Shown here piece by piece: positions 60,468-64,000 of a stretch of DNA of 64,000 nt. The stretch's first letter is position 1, and each line of letters opens with the position of its first letter. Made by a program: the position numbers and the translations under genes. A model generated the notes under the pieces. It was not told the DNA's origin. It worked only from the letters and a program-made list of their open reading frames with translations, and did not search any database. The DNA is from CAVYYW01 sp963772845 (GTDB lineage Bacteria > Bacillota > Bacilli > Bacillales > Sporolactobacillaceae): positions 23,938-87,937 of the forward strand of contig CAVYYW010000034.1 in assembly GCA_963772845.1 (NCBI GenBank). The letters run 5' to 3'.

Positions 60468-61178
60468 ATGAATGAGCGCATTTTGGTTGTTGATGATGAA
60501 GAATCAATCGTCACCTTAATCGAGTATAATCTTTCAAAAGCAGGCTTTCGTGTACTAACAGCAAATGATGGGCCACAAGCAATAGAAAAGGCAGAAGAAA
60601 CGACGCCTGACCTCATTATACTGGATCTTATGCTCCCTGGAATGGATGGGTTGGAGGTCTGCCGGCATTTGCGGCAGAAGCGCTCGGGAATTCCTATTAT
60701 CATGGTCACTGCCCGCGATGATGAGCTTGATAAAGTACTAGGTCTGGAGCTCGGAGCGGATGACTATATGACGAAGCCTTTCAGTCCACGGGAGTTAACA
60801 GCCAGAGTCAAGAGCATTCTCCGCCGTGTTCAGCATTTTGATCACCCTGTCATGATGAAGGAATCCGACCCGATTAAGGTTGGTGAACTCGTAATCTATC
60901 CGGAAAAGTTTGAGGTCATGGTCCGGTCGAAAAGAATCGAGATCACCCCGAAGGAATTCGAACTTCTGGTGTATCTTGCTAACCATAAAAGCCGCGTCTT
61001 AACTCGGGAGCAGCTCCTGAATGCGATCTGGCAGTTTGACTTCTCCGGCGACACAAGGATTGTCGATGTTCATATCAGTCATTTGAGAGAAAAAATCGAG
61101 GCGAACACCAAAGAGCCTCTTTATATAAAAACCGTTCGAGGGCTTGGATACAAGCTTGAGAACCCATTGTCATCATGA
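60468..61178 (+). CDS. phoP: Response regulator PhoP
   Basis: OmpR-family regulator of 236 residues. The receiver domain has the acidic pair in LVVDDEESIVTLIEYNL, the phospho-acceptor Asp52-53 region IILDLMLPGMDGLEVC and the lysine in GADDYMTKPFSPREL. The winged-helix domain has ITPKEFELLVYLANHKSRVLTREQLLNAIW and GDTRIVDVHISHLREKIE. It is very close to B. subtilis PhoP, including GLELGADDYMTKPFSPRE. ATG 60468 follows ACGGAGGG. No phoR histidine kinase gene follows; a terminator does. It is in the pst operon, unlike the usual phoPR pair near mdh. Confidence 0.88.
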   Translation: MNERILVVDDEESIVTLIEYNLSKAGFRVLTANDGPQAIEKAEETTPDLIILDLMLPGMDGLEVCRHLRQKRSGIPIIMVTARDDELDKVLGLELGADDYMTKPFSPRELTARVKSILRRVQHFDHPVMMKESDPIKVGELVIYPEKFEVMVRSKRIEITPKEFELLVYLANHKSRVLTREQLLNAIWQFDFSGDTRIVDVHISHLREKIEANTKEPLYIKTVRGLGYKLENPLSS

Positions 61179-61222
61179 TTTTCTCTTGCAATCTATTAAA
61201 TGTAAAAGTTCTCCTCGTGAGA

Positions 61223-61258
61223 AACCCCGCTGAACACGTTTCAGCGGGGATTTTTTTA
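61223..61258 (+). terminator. Terminator of the pst-phoP operon
   Basis: CCCCGCTGAA / TTCAGCGGGG stem followed by seven T residues. Confidence 0.9.
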
Positions 61259-61323
61259 TGTATAATAACAAAGATAAGCAATCCCGTTATGAAAGCCTCA
61301 ATTTAAAAAGGTGAGTGAAACGC

Positions 61324-62277
61324 TTGAAGCAGTTTAATGACAAAACGGACAAGTCAACGGTAGCGTCAATTAATCATAATGGAGAGGTGGAAATTGATCT
61401 GCCTGCTCCATTCAGTTTTTCAGAATGCCTTGGTTTTCTAAGCAGATCTGCACAGGAATGTTTACATAATATTAAGGAAAACGTCTTTTTAAAATTAATT
61501 GAAATTGACGGTAAGCCGGTGTTACTCAGAGCCTGGGTCAGTGGCAATAAACTTAGAATAGCTTTTCCGCTAAATCAATTAAAGGAATCTGGGAAAATTA
61601 AAGCGGCTGAATATTTACGTCAACTATTCGATCTTAATCGTGATCTCGGACCCTTCTACCGGTTAGCGGGTCTCGATCCAATTTTAGCAAAACTGGCAGA
61701 TCAGCATTATGGCTTGAGAATTATTGGCATTCCTGATTTATTCGAAGCATTAAGCTGGGCAGTAATTGGTCAGCAGATCAATCTTACGTTTGCTTATACG
61801 TTAAAAAAGAGGTTTGTTGAAACATTTGGTGAGTCAATCATTTTTGAAGGTGACACATACTGGCTCCATCCTTCTTTTGAAAAAATTTCAGGCCTTGACG
61901 TGGCGGATCTGACCGACCTTCAATTCACGACGAGAAAAGCAGAGTATGTGATTGGCATTGCAACGTTAATGGGTAAGGGGGAACTAACGAAATTTGATTT
62001 ACTGACTACTGGTTTAGAAGAGGCAAAAGAGCGCCTGCTTAAAATTAGGGGTGTTGGGGAGTGGACTGCTGATTATGTCATGATGAAATGTCTGGGTGAC
62101 CCTTCAGCCTTTCCGATTGCAGATATTGGACTCCAAAATGCGTTGAAAATTCAAATGGGGCTTGATAAGAAGCCTTCAGCAAGTGATATTAGACATATTT
62201 CTAAGAACTGGACCGGCTGGGAAGCCTATGCAACCTTTTATTTATGGCGTTCTCTTTCACATCAGTCTAAAAGATAA
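61324..62277 (+). CDS. DNA-3-methyladenine glycosylase II (AlkA-like)
   Basis: Base-excision repair glycosylase of 317 residues removing alkylated purines. An N-terminal AlkA-type domain (FSECLGFLSRSAQECLHNI...) is followed by the HhH-GPD domain: FEALSWAVIGQQINLTFAYTLKKRFVE, the hairpin LKIRGVGEWTADYVMMKCLGDPSAFPIADIGLQNAL with the catalytic Asp in ADIG, and the C-terminal WTGWEAYATFYLWRSL (W-RPWRSYA in the family). It has no iron-sulfur cluster cysteines. TTG 61324 is eight bases after GGTGAG; GTG 61315 lies directly on that signal. Confidence 0.9.
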   Translation: MKQFNDKTDKSTVASINHNGEVEIDLPAPFSFSECLGFLSRSAQECLHNIKENVFLKLIEIDGKPVLLRAWVSGNKLRIAFPLNQLKESGKIKAAEYLRQLFDLNRDLGPFYRLAGLDPILAKLADQHYGLRIIGIPDLFEALSWAVIGQQINLTFAYTLKKRFVETFGESIIFEGDTYWLHPSFEKISGLDVADLTDLQFTTRKAEYVIGIATLMGKGELTKFDLLTTGLEEAKERLLKIRGVGEWTADYVMMKCLGDPSAFPIADIGLQNALKIQMGLDKKPSASDIRHISKNWTGWEAYATFYLWRSLSHQSKR

Positions 62278-62356
62278 AATAATTTCAACAGAATAAATAC
62301 TTGTTAGGGTAGGTTGTACGTCAATGCTGCGTGCTTATCGACTAATGAGAAGGGTT

Positions 62357-62394
62357 TAACAAGGGAGCACCGGAAATCCGGCGCTCCCTTGTTA
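62357..62394. terminator. Bidirectional terminator
   Basis: AACAAGGGAGC / GCTCCCTTGTT with an inner CCGGA/TCCGG stem. It lies between the convergent glycosylase and bcrC genes. Confidence 0.75.
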
Positions 62395-62478
62395 ATATTT
62401 AGAAAAAGTGGCTCTTTTACAGAAACTTTCACTCAGCAAAGACAACTTTTAGTAGACTTGTCCAACAATCCTGGCACT

Positions 62479-63087
62479 TTATCCCCGCATTCTCTGATTA
62501 ACCCGATCATTCGTCTTAGGCTCAAGCTTGAAAATTTTCAGTCCGACTTTTGTCAGGGGCATGAACAAATGTGAAAACCGCTTAACAATCTGGCCAGATA
62601 TTATACCGATAACCATACCTGCGATAACATCTGTCGGCCAGTGCACGCCAGCATACACTCTCGAGAACATCACAAGAATGGCGAAAATTGTAAATGAGTA
62701 ACTAATCAGCTTATTATAGCCCCATACGCCAGAGGCAAAAGCAAAGCTCCCGGAAGTATGATCGCTTGGGAAAGAAGAATCTGCAGCATGGGGGATCAAC
62801 TGATTAAACTGACCTTGGTGAAGCGAAACAAAAGGACGAGCCCTGTACCAAAAGTGTGCAATAATAAAGTTTATTATAAGCGCAAGGACGCCTGAAAAGA
62901 CTGCAATAATAAGAGCGTTGCGGTCCGCGGGTTTGGAGCGCGGCAATGTCAGCCAGGCAATGATGAACATTCCCATGTACATTTCAAGACCAAAATGAGC
63001 GATAAATCCAAGGGTGGCATCTAGCCATCTAATGTGGCCGCTTAAGCCGTTAATCATATGATAGACGCTGGTGTCAAATGCATTCAT
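62479..63087 (-). CDS. bcrC: Undecaprenyl-diphosphatase (PAP2 family, BcrC-like)
   Basis: Membrane phosphatase of 202 residues that regenerates undecaprenyl phosphate outside the cell for wall and polysaccharide synthesis. The three PAP2 motifs are present: FWYRARPFVSL, SSFPSDHTSGSFAFA and SRVYAGVHWPTDVIAG, with five to six helices. The start NAFDTSVYHMINGLSG is close to Bacillus BcrC, which also gives bacitracin resistance. ATG 63087 follows AAAGGAG. The C-terminal 25 residues are polar and basic. It would supply carrier lipid for the polysaccharide locus, though not linked to it. Confidence 0.9.
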   Translation of the reverse strand: MNAFDTSVYHMINGLSGHIRWLDATLGFIAHFGLEMYMGMFIIAWLTLPRSKPADRNALIIAVFSGVLALIINFIIAHFWYRARPFVSLHQGQFNQLIPHAADSSFPSDHTSGSFAFASGVWGYNKLISYSFTIFAILVMFSRVYAGVHWPTDVIAGMVIGIISGQIVKRFSHLFMPLTKVGLKIFKLEPKTNDRVNQRMRG

Positions 63088-63253
63088 TTAAAAAACTCCT
63101 TTAAATCTTTTCGGTTGATTAGTAAAAGACTGAACGTTAAATAAAAAAGTTCAAAGTGAATCAATTTCGTAATTAAATAGGTAATCTATAACCCCCAACC
63201 TCTTCCAAATTGGAAGCTACTGATAAAGGCCCTCGGTGTCCTCGTAATTGCTG

Positions 63254-63860
63254 ATTTCCGCTTTTGGCTGCTCGCTTTCCACGGGCACGGCCTCAGCTAA
63301 CTTTGACGTGGGTTCTTGGTGCGCCAAAGTGGATCTTCGGACGCGTGCTGATCCCGTGGGAGTCTCGAGCCCTTCGCTTCAATCGCCGTGTTTCTTTTCA
63401 GGTGGTTCCCTTTGAAAGTTATTTTGGCTATAAATATTTCGCAGACATCAGCTAATTACATAGCACTGTCGTCGTAGTTGATTTCCGCTTTTGGCTGCTC
63501 GCTTTCCACGGCCACGGCCTCAGCTAACTTTGACGTGGGTTCTTGTTGCGCCAAAGTGGATCTTCGGACGCGTGCTGATCCCGTGGGAGTCTCGAGCCCT
63601 TCGCTTCAATCGCCGTGTTTCTTTTCAGGTGGTTCCCTTTGAAAGTTATTTTGGCTATAAATATTTCGCAGACATCAGCTAATTACATAGCACTGTCGTC
63701 GTAGTTGATTTCCGCTTTAGGCTGCTCGCTTTCCACGGGCACGGCCTCAGCTAACTTTGGCTGTCGTGGGTTCTTGGTGCGTCAAAGTGGATCTTCGGAC
63801 GCGTGCTGGTCCCGTTGGAGTCTCGCACCTTCGCATCAATCCAAGTCTTTGTTGTCTGAC
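63254..63860 (+). repeat. Tandem repeat, 227-bp unit, 2.7 copies
   Basis: Units begin at 63254, 63481 and 63708, exactly 227 bases apart (ATTTCCGCTTT-GGCTGCTCGC). The first two are nearly identical over their whole length, including the unique-looking tail CAGACATCAGCTAATTACAT, so this is a recent tandem duplication; the third is shorter and more diverged. Each contains the CACGGCCTCAGCTAACTTTG module and GGATCTTCGGACGCGTGCTG. The 63-codon frames in them are artefacts. Confidence 0.92.
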
Positions 63861-63884
63861 CATGCAATTTGAAGTGACCATGCG

Positions 63885-64000
63885 AGGAGGATCGCGGATC
63901 GCCCGCGGAAAGCGAGGGTATTTCCGCTTTCAATGTATTGCTTCGCATTTTCTTCGTGCGAGGTGGTTCCAAAGATGCTATTTCAGGTCCTACGGGCACA
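63885..64000 (-). repeat. Interspersed repeat, inverted orientation, cut by window end
   Basis: On the minus strand it reads CGCACGAAGAAAATGCGAAG, CATTGAAAGCGGAAATACCC, TCGCTTTCCGCGGGCGATCC, the same modules as the units at 42586 and 55631 but in the opposite direction to the array just before it. Confidence 0.8.

Noticed and set aside
63264..63682. Two nearly identical 63-codon frames
   Set aside because: They come from the 227-bp tandem duplication and lack initiation signals.
1..64000. tRNA, rRNA or replication origin
   Set aside because: No cloverleaf, rRNA-like stretch or DnaA-box cluster was noticed by eye. A covariance search would be the deciding test.

Overview
The window is a chromosomal segment of an endospore-forming, low-GC Gram-positive bacterium, most likely a member of the Bacillaceae or a close relative. 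The reasons are AGGAGG-type ribosome binding sites, frequent TTG and GTG starts, GerP-type spore proteins, close matches to Bacillus PhoP, ChaA, HelD, BcrC and CrcB proteins, Bacillus-type PhoP and Zur operators, and interspersed GC-rich repeats of a kind common in Bacillaceae. The genus cannot be fixed from the sequence.

Layout. 1-1977: a terminator from an upstream gene, then gene-free repeats. 1978-16392: a surface-polysaccharide locus in two transcription units. The first holds a priming sugar-phosphate transferase, three glycosyltransferases and UDP-glucose dehydrogenase. The second holds an aminotransferase, a frameshifted co-polymerase, a Gfo/Idh oxidoreductase, a UDP-HexNAc dehydrogenase, a left-handed beta-helix acyltransferase, a flippase, a WbpI-type epimerase and a polymerase. 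The five sugar enzymes match the complete WbpA/B/E/D/I pathway to UDP-ManNAc3NAcA. 16472-18933: Ca2+/H+ exchanger, EamA transporter, hypothetical protein. 19056-20907: a mosaic of GerP-like spore genes with an Hsp20 gene. 21319-28403: housekeeping genes (VOC protein, Na+/H+ antiporter, lipoprotein, HelD, monooxygenase, DEAD-box helicase). 28695-31074: polar amino acid ABC importer. 31836-35412: AI-2E-type exporter, cREC protein, hemolysin III, Lin0512, YceI.

35874-38652 carries sqdB and a SQD2/SqdX-type glycosyltransferase followed by a GtrA protein, predicting the sulfolipid SQDG in a non-photosynthetic Firmicute. It is followed by a fluoride riboswitch with two crcB genes, a ZIP transporter behind a Zur-like box, and a SulP anion transporter. 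42402-44500 is a large repeat island. 44501-49280 holds cardiolipin synthase, membrane proteins and an ECF sigma factor with a frameshifted anti-sigma gene. 49491-55376 holds a UgtP-like glycolipid synthase and a TetR-controlled ABC/MMPL export operon. 55377-56663 is another repeat island. 56664-61178 is pstSCAB plus phoP with four PhoP boxes and no phoR. 61324-63087 holds an AlkA-type glycosylase and a BcrC-type phosphatase. The end is tandem repeats.

Common threads are the cell envelope (polysaccharide, SQDG, glucolipid, cardiolipin, undecaprenyl phosphate recycling) and a mobile-looking but protein-free repeat family that fills most large intergenic gaps and has expanded into 49-, 163/164- and 227-bp tandem arrays. 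Two genes appear frameshifted at short homopolymers and two appear to start at non-NTG or CTG codons. These could be biology or sequencing errors.
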